NCBI GenBank assembly: GCA_002682825.1
Contig: NOKP01000024.1
Location: 186,001-250,000, forward strand
Source of the DNA: Neonectria sp. B-13
Lineage: Eukaryota; Ascomycota; Sordariomycetes; Hypocreales; Nectriaceae
Length of the DNA stretch: 64,000 nucleotides
Reading direction: 5' to 3'
The translations under genes were made by a program, and so were the position numbers. Under the pieces are notes generated by a model. It did no database searches and had not been told where the DNA came from. It saw nothing but the letters and a program-made list of their open reading frames with translations. Below are positions 44,007 through 55,689 of the stretch, one piece after another. Numbering within the stretch: position 1 is the stretch's first letter; every line of letters starts with the position of its first letter.

Positions 44007-46123
44007 GGAGTGCGGATTGCTGATGATGGGGGAAGATGTGATGGGTCGCGTCTGGTCATCATCAACGACGGAACGTCCCCGGATTAAGGATGTGGAAAAA
44101 CAGAACCAAGGAATTCGACTGGAATACGTCTTCGTCGTACCTCGCAGCAGACGGTTTGATGGGCTGCCAGCGCTAGGAGGGTGGCGTGAAACCTTGCAGA
44201 GTTAAAGCGTGTTAGGCCCCCGCTTGAAAGGGGCCAGGATGATCATCTCAAACAGGTGCGAAGCTAGAAGGGTACATTGACTATATGAGGCACGTAAGTT
44301 TGTGATGGTAAGCTTCGCATGGTGCAGCGTTCCATCGTGGCTAGCCGACTCGGCAACTTTGGCAGCCTGGAGCGAGAATTGCCCTCGGCTAACATGCCAC
44401 GACTCGCCTTACTCGAACTCGGAACCCCGGGAGCGCCATAAGCCCTCGATGAGGCAAAGTGGGAGGTGACTGGGTTGCCGACAAGGCTGCCAAGTCTCAC
44501 CGGCCGCGCTCTAGTGGTCTAGCTGTCCGCCTTCAGCCTTACTCCAGTGGCTACCGGCAGTCCACCGGGACTCCATCCGGCTTCCTAGTCCGACTTTTCA
44601 GGCCCTGTCGGATGGCTCGGCGGATCACCAGTGGCTAGACGCTTGGCTTTGGCTACTCGGGGGAATATTGGGCATCTCCCGCAGCGGGCCTGATGTCTGT
44701 GTGTTTTTGTCTGTGTCTGTGGGTAATGCGGCCCAGCAATCCGGGATGACGATAGGTATCCGACGGGTCGTCTTTGATATCTGCTCCGTATCCCATCGGC
44801 CATCGCATCTACATGTTCATCTCAGTTACGGTACTTGTTATCTCACGGCAATTACCGACATGCCATCCTTGTCGCATCACCACGACGCGGCACGAAGAAG
44901 GGGGTGGCTTGCCTCGCATGCAATACACAGAGTCTATTGGCTTGGCGCGAGCCGTGAAGACACTTCCGCTTCCCCGACAACCCGGTATTGTCTTCAGATC
45001 CCAAGGGTCAACCCGGCCAGCTACGATGAGGACCGGCCGGATTCCTCAGCAGGAGTGGAATGCCGGCAAGCCACCGTTCTATTTAGGCTCTTTAGGCCAA
45101 CTTCGCTTCCGCGAGCGTTCATGTAGGTACGAAGTAAGCCGGTAGTGGGAACCCGTTTCTGGAACGTTGCGCGTTTGTCGCGCATGAAAAACTAATTGCC
45201 GAGCTACGCTTACTAGGTGCATATCCGTAAGATACTGTGGTATTATAACTTCGCTTGGCTTGGCGCTTGACGCCCGGGGCGACTGCTCCGAACCCATGCA
45301 GCAGAATTGCACGAAGCAAATCTCCCACTTGCATGCAGAAGCGTATCTGTCCCATGTCCGGGGACATGGGATTTTTCGAGCCAAAACGGTGCCTGGTAAA
45401 CTGTAAACCTGATGGTTGAGAGCTGGGAGGCTTGTTTGTCAGGGGTGAAGCTGGTGTGCTAGAGCCTAGATGCAGCGGATCAGCAAGCCCCCTTCCGTTC
45501 CCAGAAGAATCGTTTCAGCTCTTTGCTAGGCCGGGCGCGGCGAGGTTTTCTTACGTACACGGACGGTAGTTGGCATCTCACTCGTCTGAAATTTTACCTT
45601 TTTGCTATGAAGGATCCGAGACAAGCCCGATGAAGAAGCTGGGCCATCTTCGTTTCCCATGAGCATGTCACAGCGCGTCGACCCTTTCTATAAGACACGA
45701 GACATGTCGTCCGCCAGATTCTCGACCCGTTCATGTCCCGTCCCCGGCCGCTTATCTGACCTCTGTCTGATCTCGTCTAGCCTTCCCCGCACGACAAGCG
45801 GGAAGCTCGGGTCGTGGAGACGGACGCTCGCTTGCGCCGTGTCCACTCTCTCCACCAATTCCACCACGATCCACCCGGGTTGCTGATGCCGTTGTGTTCA
45901 CCAGACCCTTGTGCCTGAGCCTGTGCCTGTTCCTGAAATGCCTAGTTGAGAGTTCGTAGTTAACCGACCAGCGTCTTCAGTCCGCCGGCCTGGCGTTATT
46001 TAGTCAATTAATCCAGCCCGTTTTGATTTCCTCTTGTCCTCTGATGGTTGCCTCTCTCCAAGTCTTAGTCCAACTCCCGTATCCTCTGTATACTTTGTCG
46101 CGAAAAGCCTATCACACAGCACA
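44007..46123. other. intergenic between divergent genes
   Basis: About 2.1 kb. It holds the promoters of the SAT4-like gene (left) and the FAD oxidoreductase (right), and a perfect 20-bp palindrome at 45351-45370. Frames of up to 152 codons lack domains. Confidence 0.45.
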
Positions 46124-47886
46124 ATGAAAGCCTCCATCGCTGGTCTCCTGCTGCTCGGCGCCTACGCCACCGCGGAGGAGCTGTCCTGCACTTGTGTAAG
46201 TCCCTTTCTCGACGCCAGACAGCTGTCGTCTCCCTTCTGACTAACAAAATAAGCGCAACGCCCTCGCCGCCGTCCCTGCTCTTAAGGGCAAAGTCTACAC
46301 CCCAGACAACGCCAAATATGCCCTTCGCTTACAGACCTACTACTCTGCCAACGCCGCTCTGGCGCCGTGGTGCATGGTACTCCCCGAGAACACCGCGGAT
46401 GTGTCAAGCATTGCCAAGGTCATCTCCAAGGAGCAGTGTACGTTTGGCATGCGCAGCGGAGCGCACTCTGCGTGGAAGGGATCCAACGGTGTCGAGGATG
46501 GTGTGACCATCGACTTCAGTAAGCTAGCCTCCTGACCTTCCCCCCGGTACCGAAATTAACCCCTTTCACAGCCTACATGAACGCCACGACCTACGATGCG
46601 ACGAAGAAGATTGCCTCGATCCAGCCCGGATCTAACTGGGGCGAGTCCTACGAGGCGCTGAACAAGTACGGTGTCTGCACAGTCGGTGGCCGAGCATCCG
46701 TCGTCGGTGTTGGCGGTTTCACCACTGGCGGAGGAGTGAGTCTTTCTTCTACTCTCTACATGCTTCCACTATGCAATCATTACTAACAGCACATTCAGTA
46801 TTCCTTCCACTCCAACGCCCGCGGCTTCGCTTGCGACTCGGTCGCCAACTTCGAGGTCGTCCTCGCCGACGGCAGCATCGTCAATGCCAACAAGAACAAG
46901 AACGCCGACCTGTGGAAGTCGCTCAAGGGCGGTTCCGGCAACTTTGGCTTCGTTACCCGCATCGATCAGTGTACGCATACTCTCTCTATACTCTCTGCTG
47001 GTATCTGACGCTAACTGCTCAACAGATGTCGTCGAGTCTAACAAGCTCTGGGGCGGCTTCGTCGTCTACGACTTGGCCGACCGCGACGCCGTCTTCGAGT
47101 CCTACATCAAGTTTGCGGAGAACATGGACAAGGACCTCGCCTCGCAGCTCATCGTGTCCGTTCAGTACGACGGCACGAAGCGACTTCTCCTCTCCGTCGC
47201 CTCCAACTCCAAAGCCATCGACTCGGCCCCTGCCTTTGACAACCTGTTCGCCATCAAGAACCTCTCCAGCACTTTGAGCACCGGAAACATTGCCGATCTT
47301 GTCCCCCAGTTCACTGGTCCTACTCCTCTTGGTCTATTGTAAGTCCTTTTATTCCTGCATCGCCCACACTGTGCTGATCAGTTCTAGTGCCAACTGGATG
47401 GCCGGCCAAACCACAAACGACATCCGCATCATGAAGTATGTCGAGGAGCAGCACAAGGTCTACGTCGAGAAGATGAAGGCCGCAGCCCCCGGCTCTGACT
47501 TCAGCGTCCTTGTCCAATTCCAGCCCGTCACCGAGTCCATGGTGGCTCACTCCCGCGCGGCTGGCGGCAACGTCCTCGGCCTCGATGCCATCGTGGCTGA
47601 TGGCCCAACCATCATGTGGCTCATTGCCGTGACCGTCGACACGGCCGCGAACCAGAAGAAGATTGCTCCTCTGACGCTGCAGTACCGAGACGCCATCAAC
47701 AAGTACGCGACCCAGATTGGCGCCAACAAGAACTGGGAGTACCTCAACTACGCGCTGGGCGACCAGCAACCCATTCTGCACTACGGACCCGAGTCTGTCA
47801 AGTTCCTCAAGTCCGCGTCCAAGAAGTACGACCCCAAGGCGGTGTTCCAGAAGCTGCGAAAGTCTGGCTTCAAGCTTCCTGCTTAG
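46124..47886 (+). CDS. secreted FAD-linked oxidoreductase (FAD_binding_4 / VAO family)
   Basis: Six exons (46124-46195, 46254-46518, 46572-46735, 46799-46970, 47026-47338, 47388-47886) give 494 aa. A signal peptide (MKASIAGLLLLGAYATA) is followed by the PCMH-type FAD domain: CMVLPENTADVSSIAKVI, then FGMRSGAHS, where His95 is the expected covalent FAD ligand, and GGRASVVGVGGFTTGGG with GSGNFGFVTRI. The second half is the substrate-binding domain. The BBE-type second Cys linkage site is not evident, so attachment is probably through the single His. Relatives oxidise sugars, alcohols or secondary-metabolite alkaloids; the substrate is unknown. The gene converges on the GH43 gene with 258 bp between their stops, and both products are secreted, so extracellular carbohydrate chemistry is plausible. 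Confidence 0.9.
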
Positions 47887-48144
47887 ATGGAGAGACTGTC
47901 GGAGTTACACGTCTAATAGAGCGAGAGGTTCAGTAATAGATGGAGGCTCGTTGGACTGCGCTCTGAGTATGGACTAGACTCGTCTTGAAAAAGATGGGTC
48001 ACCTGCCACCAGATTGGTGACTAGCGAGGGGTTGGGAGATTGCAGGCAGACTACTATTCTTGTACAAATTTTGATAATATAATTGGCGGCTATATATTGC
48101 CAGCATGTCCTGCAGCATTGCATTTGACTCTCTGTAAACGTCCC

Positions 48145-50415
48145 TTAACGCCGGTGCCGTCTCCGGTATGCTGCACAACCAGGAATCGTCTCGGGCCCAG
48201 GACCATCCAACGTGGGAGCAACCGCGTTGATCAGACCGGTAGAGGCATCAAACGTCAGTGAGTCGATTGCAGTTTCTCGGTGCGTGCCATCGCCATCTGG
48301 GATGTGGAACCGGTGATAGGCGATGTACCAGTCGTCTGTGCCGGGGACATTGACAATGGAATTGTGTCCCGTCGCGTAGATTCCCTGAGAGGCATCCTTC
48401 TTCAGGATGACGCCGCGATAGACCCATGGGCCGTGGACGCTGTCCGAAGTCGCGTAGCCAACACTGTAGTTCTCGGACCCAGTGTCGTCAATGGAGTACG
48501 TGAGATGGTATACGCCTTCGCGGTAGTTGACGAAGAGGCCCTCGCGGAAGGTCTGGAGGCCGCTAACGGATCCGACAGTGCTCCAGTTGACGGAGACCAT
48601 CGACTCATCTAGCTCGGCATACAGAGGAACTCCGTTGCCCCAGAAGAGATAGTAATTTCCGGAAACAGGGTCATGGAACGCACAGGGATCGATGGCTTGG
48701 TTGGTAGTAAGCGCCTCGTTGTTGACAATCATGGCCGCTGCATTTGCCTCGAACGGTCCATCGGGAGAATCCGCTACAGCCACACCAATTGTCTTCCGGT
48801 TGTACGTAGGATTGTTTCCGCTGAAGTAGAAGTAGTACTTTCCATCGCGCTCGGCGATTGTGGGCGCCCAAGCATTCCCAGTGGCCCAGGGAACGTTTCC
48901 AGCCTCCCCGTCGAGAGTGAGGAACGGTTCATCGGAGCGCGACCACGACACGAGGTCTGGTGATTTCCAGACGTAGAAGTCTTTGCCGCCCCAGCCGGAG
49001 TAGCCGTCGGTGGTCGCGTAGATGTAGTAAAAGCAGTCGAACACGGCAATGTTGGGGTCGGCGTAGAGGCCTGGGAGGACAGGATTGCTGCGCTTCTCTG
49101 CCGCGCGGGTAGTAATATCCTGTCGCTTTGCTTTGGATAGACTCTGCGTGAGTGTAGACAGCTCGGCTGCAGTGACGGGGATCACAGTTCCATGGCGAGG
49201 GCTGCTCGGGAGGCTGTACGAGCTTGAGACCTTCCAGGCAGGATTGGCAATATCCTCCGTCTCCAGAGGGATATATCCCCGTCCACCGTACTCGTCGACA
49301 AACAGATAGAACTTCTCGCCGTTGCTGTCACCTGGGTTCGACTTGAACGCCGTGGGTCCCTCAACAGCGCTTGTGCCCGCGTTTTTGCCAATGCATGTAG
49401 TGACAATAGTCCACGAGTCGAGAGTCGCGCGCAGCTCTGACGACCTTTCTTGAATGATGTCGCTGCATCCCGTCCCACTGGCGCCTTCGTCCTTGGTGAA
49501 GCGGTAGTAAACGTCCTTAGACTTGATGATGGTCGAGTCGATGCGCGACATGCCAGCATCCTGCCAAATGACTGGGTCGCTGAATGTGATGAAGTCGCGC
49601 GTGGTGACGTAGAGCATGCGGTGATATGTGCTTCCAGTGTGGCTGGTGTCGTCTTCATCGTAGAGCGAAGACGCCCAGAAGACGATGTATGCGCCCAAGT
49701 CGTTGTCGTAGTAAGCTTCAGGCGCCCAGGTATTCCCTGCAGTGGCAGGAGAGACGAGGACATGGCGCTGGGCGGACCAGGTGACGAGGTCGTGAGATTC
49801 CCAGACCTCGAGGTATCGACTTCCTGTGCGAACTGAGTCGCCCCAAGAAGTCCCGCTGCCGATGGATAGATCGGTGGCGAGAAGATAGAAGGTGTCGCCT
49901 TCTGGTGATCGAATGATGAAAGGATCTCTCAAGCCTTTGGTTCCCTTCGAGGACGAAAGAACGGGCTGACCGCCATTCAACTCAGTCCAGTCGAGAGCGT
50001 CGTTTCCTTGGCTGGCAGCAAAGTAGATCTTCTCTCCGCTGAGGCTGCTTCCCGTGAAGTAGGCAAACGCATAGCCCTCGTACTCAGCTACAGCAGCGGC
50101 AGCTCGGACATTGGCCGTAAGCACCCGCGTGCGCGTCACATCGTCTTGGCTGATTGAGGCCGTCAGATTGACCTCGGCGTCTGCGGATTGCCTTGTCACA
50201 CGGCCATCTGCGGAGATGATGGACGAGTCGGAGCTCTTCCAGGTGATTGTGAGGCCGTCGGATGCAGTTTCAGGCAGGAACAAGTTGCCTCTGACATCTT
50301 CAATGTTGTTCACCGAAACGTCAGCAAGAGCGGAGTCGAGATCTGCGGCCGAGGTGCTCTGCGCGACAACGAAGCGCACAGCCAGCCCAAGCAAGTTGAC
50401 GCATAGAAGACGCAT
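48145..50415 (-). CDS. secreted tandem GH43 glycosidase with N-terminal Ig-like domain
   Basis: Single exon, 756 aa. A signal peptide (MRLLCVNLLGLAVRFVVAQS) is followed at about 25-105 by an atrophied bacterial Ig-like module (GLTITWKSSDSSIISADGRV). Two five-bladed GH43 domains come next. The first (about 113-415) shows candidate catalytic Asp164 (LRDPF), Asp293 (RIDST) and Glu352 (VEGP). The second (about 445-735) shows Asp453 (YADPN), Asp576 (AIDP) and Glu625 (REG). Both triads appear intact. The family cleaves arabinofuranosyl, xylosyl or galactosyl linkages of plant cell-wall polymers; which applies is not deducible. The linker holds KR at 430-431 and 441-442, possible Kex2 sites. The intronless structure and bacterial-type Ig module are compatible with old transfer from bacteria. 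Confidence 0.9.
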   Translation of the reverse strand: MRLLCVNLLGLAVRFVVAQSTSAADLDSALADVSVNNIEDVRGNLFLPETASDGLTITWKSSDSSIISADGRVTRQSADAEVNLTASISQDDVTRTRVLTANVRAAAAVAEYEGYAFAYFTGSSLSGEKIYFAASQGNDALDWTELNGGQPVLSSSKGTKGLRDPFIIRSPEGDTFYLLATDLSIGSGTSWGDSVRTGSRYLEVWESHDLVTWSAQRHVLVSPATAGNTWAPEAYYDNDLGAYIVFWASSLYDEDDTSHTGSTYHRMLYVTTRDFITFSDPVIWQDAGMSRIDSTIIKSKDVYYRFTKDEGASGTGCSDIIQERSSELRATLDSWTIVTTCIGKNAGTSAVEGPTAFKSNPGDSNGEKFYLFVDEYGGRGYIPLETEDIANPAWKVSSSYSLPSSPRHGTVIPVTAAELSTLTQSLSKAKRQDITTRAAEKRSNPVLPGLYADPNIAVFDCFYYIYATTDGYSGWGGKDFYVWKSPDLVSWSRSDEPFLTLDGEAGNVPWATGNAWAPTIAERDGKYYFYFSGNNPTYNRKTIGVAVADSPDGPFEANAAAMIVNNEALTTNQAIDPCAFHDPVSGNYYLFWGNGVPLYAELDESMVSVNWSTVGSVSGLQTFREGLFVNYREGVYHLTYSIDDTGSENYSVGYATSDSVHGPWVYRGVILKKDASQGIYATGHNSIVNVPGTDDWYIAYHRFHIPDGDGTHRETAIDSLTFDASTGLINAVAPTLDGPGPETIPGCAAYRRRHRR

Positions 50416-52531
50416 CGTGAAGAAGCTGTTGCTGAGCCGGTTATGAGCTTAAGCCGGGAAGGGAAACCATTATATGTCGACTGTCCCATCGTCAGGCAGG
50501 ATCCGTACGATGGGAACACACGATCCATCGTATTCGGCCAGATTAAGCCCGAAACCACGAAAAGGGAGCTTTGAGTTTGCGCACGGCGATGAATCCAAGG
50601 CCCATGATGCCATCACGAGTGGACCCTTGATGTTTCGCGCTCGAATGAGGACTGAGCTCACCCAGGATCCCCCACTTCCGAGGTGACATTTTCCCCGGAT
50701 TTGGCGCGGACTAGTTTCCTCCTTAACCAGCTGGGCGACGATGCTTTACTGGCGACCCAATCAAGAGATTAAAGACCGCTGATCAAGTCGGTACCGAGGT
50801 CCATCATCCAACTTTGTAGAGGGGTCATCAGCAGAGGAACTGCCATGACGGCACGAGGGTCTTGCCAAGACGACTAACACACGCGGTTTCCACCTATCAT
50901 CTAAAGAATGAGGGGTGAATACGCGTCATATTAAAATTCTTTGGGTCAACTATGCTTAAGAAAACGCATGTCCGAGAACCCCGCATTGACAACCTGGTCT
51001 TGAGCAGACATTGTCGCGTGGAACAGAATACCTAGACCCGGCCCATAATTTTCTAGAATAACCGCTTGGTGAGGACGTCATTCGTCGGTTCTCGGCTCTC
51101 GTTGATGCACGTGGCTTGAGGGCAATGCTGTAGATGCTGCAACTTCCACTATGATAAAGATGGAGTTCTCCCCCTGATGACACTCATTCCCCTTGAAGAT
51201 ATGCCCATACTCTTCATCTTGGTCCCCAGCTAATTTGCAAGTTGGTCAGGGTCATTTGTTGCACTGGTGCAGATCCTTCTGTGTTCTCTTTAACTTTTGT
51301 AGATAGCAGCTCAATTATGCCACAAATCTAGATGCCTATGATTTCCCTTTTTGCCTATAATCCTAAGTTAATACTACTTTAACCTAAGTTTAAGGGATCA
51401 TCGTGAGCCTATCAAACCTCACTACCACGCTGATGTTTATACTTTGCTGCGTCGTAAGGGGCAAACTTACGAGTTCAAATCAACTAACAAGGCGTGGCCA
51501 CCGTCGCCGGAGGAGCTGGTTCGACAATCCTAGAACACCGATTCAGGTCACTGCTATGGACGTGGCGAACCCAACTAATGGACGAGGAGGGGGAACAAGG
51601 GAAAATAGCACGAAGAGTGAGGAAACTTGTTTGAGCGGAGAAGAGGTAAATTGAATAGCATAATGCAAAGAAATTGCGGATTCAGAGAGAAGTCTATGGT
51701 CGGTGAAGAGATAGAGGGATGCGGCCAATCCACTTAAAGCAAGTTGATCTCCAAAGGGATACTCATTCACGTTTCCCCTCCGACGACCTGAGAATTACCG
51801 AATCTAGACGAAGTATCGCCTGTCAAGTCGCGGGTGAACGTATAGTCCCCGCCCTCAACCCAGCCTTCCAAAACATCAGTCATTTCGATAGGCAGCGACT
51901 GGACATCGCCGTCGGGATCCACAATGTTGCAGAACCCATAGAATTCTAGAAGGTTCTTTCGAAAAGGACACGTATTCTTATTGAGAGTATCTATTTCTCA
52001 TTATTCAAGATATTCGCTCGCTGCCTTCAAAGGTGGAAGACATGAAGGCCTTGACTGGAGATGGTGTCACCACGCGGCGGGCCTTATGCAGGAACACCCT
52101 TTTCTCCGGGCCGTGATATCGCTAACACGTCATGCCCTTGCAGCACACGACAACCTTCTTTCAGTGGCAAACAATCATATCAAGCATGCGGGGGGACAGC
52201 GCTCTTTTATGTTTTTGGGTTGAGATATTTACTGTCAGCACATGCTTGCGCTAACTATCATGCAAGCAGACCTGCCTACCTAGATTCAGTCGTGGACAGA
52301 CCTGCCTACGCAGATTACTTCGTAGGCACTTCTGCACACGGAACCCGCTGCTCTGGCAGGACTGCGCACTCTTCAGCAAGTAGCGAGAGGTGGAGAGTGG
52401 GAATTGTCGAGGAAAGGGCGTAGTTGCGGGGTCATGGACAATCTATTATCTACCTTATCCATATAGTAATGAGTCGAACCTAGACTCAAACCCTCATTAA
52501 TCCGTCTACTCCGTACAATCTGTGCAAACCA
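50416..52531. other. intergenic, no gene recognised
   Basis: About 2.1 kb upstream of both the GH43 gene (minus) and the GST gene (plus), so it contains both promoters. Near 52267-52315 a CAGACCTGCCTAC motif is repeated twice. No RNA gene was found. Confidence 0.45.
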
Positions 52532-52559
52532 CTTCTCTCTTCTCTCTCCTCTCTTTCTT
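52532..52559 (+). promoter_or_regulatory. pyrimidine tract upstream of the GST start
   Basis: A near-pure CT run (TTCTCTCTTCTCTCTCCTCT) ends about 65 bp before the ATG at 52624. Such tracts mark transcription starts and 5' leaders in filamentous ascomycetes. It supports the chosen start. Confidence 0.45.
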
Positions 52560-52623
52560 GCAAGAAACAAAAAGCAAAACAAATAAATCCCTCTTGCATT
52601 TGCTGCTCAAAAACCTGCTCATC

Positions 52624-53340
52624 ATGACTTACACGTTGTTCGTCGGCAACAAACGCTACTCCTCGTGGTCCATGCGACCCTGGGTACTCCTCAAGGCCCT
52701 GGACATCCCCTTCGAGGAGAAGCTCCAACTTTTCAAGCCGGGTCTCCGCCAGCCCGATTTCCTGGCCTTTTCGCCTTCCGGCAAGGTCCCCTGCCTACAC
52801 GACGGCGCCACGTCGACCGTCGTCTGGGACTCGCTCGCCATCTGCGAGTTCGTCGCCGAATCACACGCCGGCGCTTGGCCGACCGATGCCCGTGCCCGCG
52901 CGTTTGCCCGGTCCGCTGCGGCTGAGATGCACTCGAGCTTCGCCGCCATCCGGGACGAGTGCGCCATGAACGTCGGCCTGCGCATCGAGCTATTCTCACG
53001 CAGCGAGGCGCTGCAGAGGGACATAAGCCGCTTCAATGAGCTCTTCGCCGAGGGTCTGGAGAAGTTTGGGGGGCCCTGGTTGGCGGGGAAGGAGTTTACC
53101 ATCGTCGACGCCATGTACGCGCCCATTGCATCGCGGTGCAGGACATACGGCATCGAGCTTGAGGGCACTGCAAAGGAGTACTTGGATCGCCTGTTTGAGC
53201 ACCCGGCTGTACAGGAGTGGGTTCGGGACGGGATCAAGGAGACTGCTAGGGAACCTTTGCACGAGGAGGAATGTCTTCGACATGGCAAGGTGCTACAGGA
53301 TTTGACAAAGGTTAGCCATGGGCATCGCGATTATGCCTGA
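52624..53340 (+). CDS. glutathione S-transferase
   Basis: Single exon, 238 aa. The N-terminal thioredoxin-like domain begins YTLFVGNKRYSSWSMRPWVLLKA, with Ser residues (SSWS) at the usual catalytic position for this bacterial-like GST class, and contains GKVPCL (the cis-Pro site) and WDSLAICEFVAE (glutathione gamma-Glu binding). The helical C-terminal domain carries FTIVDAMYAPIASR, the N-capping box. The expected reaction is glutathione conjugation or thiol transfer to electrophiles in the cytosol. The NKRYSSWSMRPW signature is commonest in proteobacterial-type GSTs that are also found in fungi. It lies upstream of an NmrA-like reductase on the same strand, without operon meaning in a fungus. 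Confidence 0.88.
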   Translation: MTYTLFVGNKRYSSWSMRPWVLLKALDIPFEEKLQLFKPGLRQPDFLAFSPSGKVPCLHDGATSTVVWDSLAICEFVAESHAGAWPTDARARAFARSAAAEMHSSFAAIRDECAMNVGLRIELFSRSEALQRDISRFNELFAEGLEKFGGPWLAGKEFTIVDAMYAPIASRCRTYGIELEGTAKEYLDRLFEHPAVQEWVRDGIKETAREPLHEEECLRHGKVLQDLTKVSHGHRDYA

Positions 53341-54076
53341 CTGGGAGACTCGGATTTTAGAGCAAGGATCGAGACCAAGTTTGGGCTATATAGACTAAAG
53401 AAATGTCCAGCATCGATCTCTAGGCCTCCTCAGTGCGCCTGGGCCACATGCACCAACTTCCAGGTTCCTTCCACAGACGGAGCACTTCTTCTCGCCGAAG
53501 ACTTCGGAAAAGAACACGGTAGGAAAGATTGACTGAGGGTCAAATCGTTCTGCTTCCTGCTGGATTTGGCACATATTCTTGATGATGCGGGCGTATGCCT
53601 CAGGTTTCCGTTGCACCCCCGAATGTTGATGTTCATAGTGTCTGGGTGGAGCTGTAAACCCTTCGCCTCCTTGTGTAAATAGCTGCGGCACCGCACCACC
53701 GGCCACTCGCCGGCCGAAACCATCGAGCTTTGATCTACGCGGATGACCTGCGTGGCTGGCAATGGATACGGGCTTCTTGGATGCCAGCTTGGCACTCCCT
53801 TCGACACAGACTTGAAGTCGACCCTGTTGCCGGCAGGACCTCGCGCAACATGCAGCTCTCGCAATGGACCCGGGTGAATCTCAGGTACGGCTCGCCCCAT
53901 GCTGCCGGAATCGTCGTAACAAAAATGGACAACGCAAGGCAGTGTTGGCGACGTGGCCCTATAGCCTGCCGTAGTACAGAGTACACCACATAAGACAAGG
54001 CGGACTTCGGAGGCTGCGGGTGCCGCTATTGCCCCGCCCCCAGCAATGGGAGTGGAACAGACTCCGCTTGCACGGT
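53341..54076. other. intergenic, doubtful antisense frames
   Basis: Overlapping minus-strand frames (53900-53430 and 53706-53395) look only marginally coding; one ends with a CSVCGRNLEVGACGPG segment. No splice model or family was found. Confidence 0.35.
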
Positions 54077-54085
54077 TATAAAAGG
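54077..54085 (+). promoter_or_regulatory. TATA box of the NmrA-like gene
   Basis: TATAAAAGG lies 103 bp upstream of the ATG at 54180, a normal fungal spacing. A second TATAAATTAA at 54151-54160 is too close to the start codon to serve the same purpose. Confidence 0.5.
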
Positions 54086-54179
54086 CGAGCCTATCTGCTC
54101 TTCCGGAGGAATCCTCCTGAGAGAGGATAACGACAGTAACTATATGTGCCTATAAATTAAGGCCGAGAATTCATTCGAC

Positions 54180-55258
54180 ATGTCATCTATTCGGAACGTG
54201 GCTATCCTTGGAGTACGTATTACTTGCGTGTGAGCCAGCATGGCTATACGTTTTTCCCTTTTCTCGTTCTGTAGAGACGACACTGATTCGGATCTCTATA
54301 GGCTTCCGGGAATCTCGGCAGACTGATATTTGCACACCTTGTCTCCGCTGGCTTCAACGTAGTGATCATCACCCGCCCCGACAGCAAACTGCTCAGTGTC
54401 TCTGACTACACTTCTTCCGCTCCATGTTCGAATGTCACCATCGAAGTCAGAACCTCCCCATACTCTGATCTCGAAGGCTTAATTCAAGCATTCGCCGGCC
54501 AGGATGCAGTCGTTGAGGCTTTCAACCCCGATGCCGCACAGCATCAGCGCACCATCGTTCGCGCAGCGCTTGCTGCCCGTGTCAGGCACATCATAACACC
54601 AGAGTTTGGACTCGATACCTTCAATGAGCACACAGGAGAGACGCTGGTTAGCGGATCCAAGATTCGCGCGCAGCAAGAGCTGGAAGAGGAAATTGCCGCT
54701 GAAGTGGAGAGGACCGGAACACAGCCAAAACTCGAGTGGACTGCCATCATTATGGGCGGCTGGTATGACTGGGGCATTCAGAAGGGGATGTTCTGGGTTC
54801 AGAAAGATACCAAAACGATCATACGGATCGGGTCGGGCAACCAGAAATACTCCATCAGCCGTGTGGCACTCAACGGCGAGGCCGTCGCGGAGGTCCTCCG
54901 CAAGCCCGAAAAATACAGAAACCGGCCAGCATATTTCGCAAGTGCAACTCTGAGCACCATCGAGTTGATCGATATGATCAACAAGATAGCATTGGCCAGG
55001 AACCAGGAGCCATGGAACATTGTAGACGCACCCATTGACGGAATGCTCAAGATTGGGAGGGAAATGTGGGAGAGGGATACGGCAGCCGGAGTTCAGGACC
55101 GCCTGAGCTCTGAAGCCTACCGAATTTTGGGCACTGCCTCGGTATTTGATGAGAACAATCGGTACGGTGCGGATTTTAGCACCAAGGTTGAGCCTTCCGG
55201 AGGCGAAGATCTGGAGAAGTTGAGGAAGAATTTGGAAGGCCTCCTTTTTCAAGGCTGA
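54180..55258 (+). CDS. NmrA-like / isoflavone-reductase-like NAD(P)-binding protein
   Basis: A short exon 54180-54212 joins 54302-55258 (89-nt intron, GTACGT/TATAG) to give 329 aa. The splice rebuilds the dinucleotide-binding loop GASGNLG exactly across the junction (NVAILG|ASGNLGRLIF), which strongly supports the model. Further landmarks are GQDAVVEAFNP, VRHIITPEFGLDT and IIMGGWYDWG, typical of the atypical-SDR NmrA/PCBER group in fungi. The group contains NADPH-dependent reductases of aromatic or phenolic compounds and NADP-sensing regulators with no catalysis; the sequence does not decide between them. The protein is cytosolic, without signal or membrane segment. Confidence 0.9.
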
Positions 55259-55689
55259 TGCATTGCCCGATCCGGCCATGGTCTCTTCAACATCCCGTTC
55301 GCTCATGACTAGAGCAATATGTCTGGTTCAAAGCCACAGGGCCGCAGTCTACGCTATTGATTGAACTCAATTGACCGTCTAGAGAAGGCAATTGATACGG
55401 ACGCATGAAGAATTGATACAGACGCATGAGCCTTAGGAACGCATGAATTTGACGACCTCTGATTCGTCTATCACACATTTTGTTAGTGCTAGCAGCATTC
55501 TGCCAAAGCTTCCGACAGCCAAGCTCTCCTTATCTTCCCTTTGGAGCCCACGCAACGCGATTAAGCTCTCCAACCACAAATGAAATGATACACCGTCAGT
55601 CTCTCAACCATCGACGATTAGGACCTTCGCCATGCTCCAGTCCGAGTCACCCTCTGGCTCGGAGAGCAAATTAACACGTCGAACTCGAA

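Noticed and set aside
51468..51480. GTTCAAATC B-box-like motif
   Set aside because: No A-box upstream and no cloverleaf can be drawn.
52460..52520. tRNA-like B-box (GGTTCGACTC on the minus strand)
   Set aside because: No matching D-arm/A-box or acceptor-stem pairing within tRNA distance, so it is not a tRNA gene.
53395..53900. Two overlapping minus-strand frames downstream of the GST gene
   Set aside because: Only marginally protein-like, no splice continuity between them and no family match.
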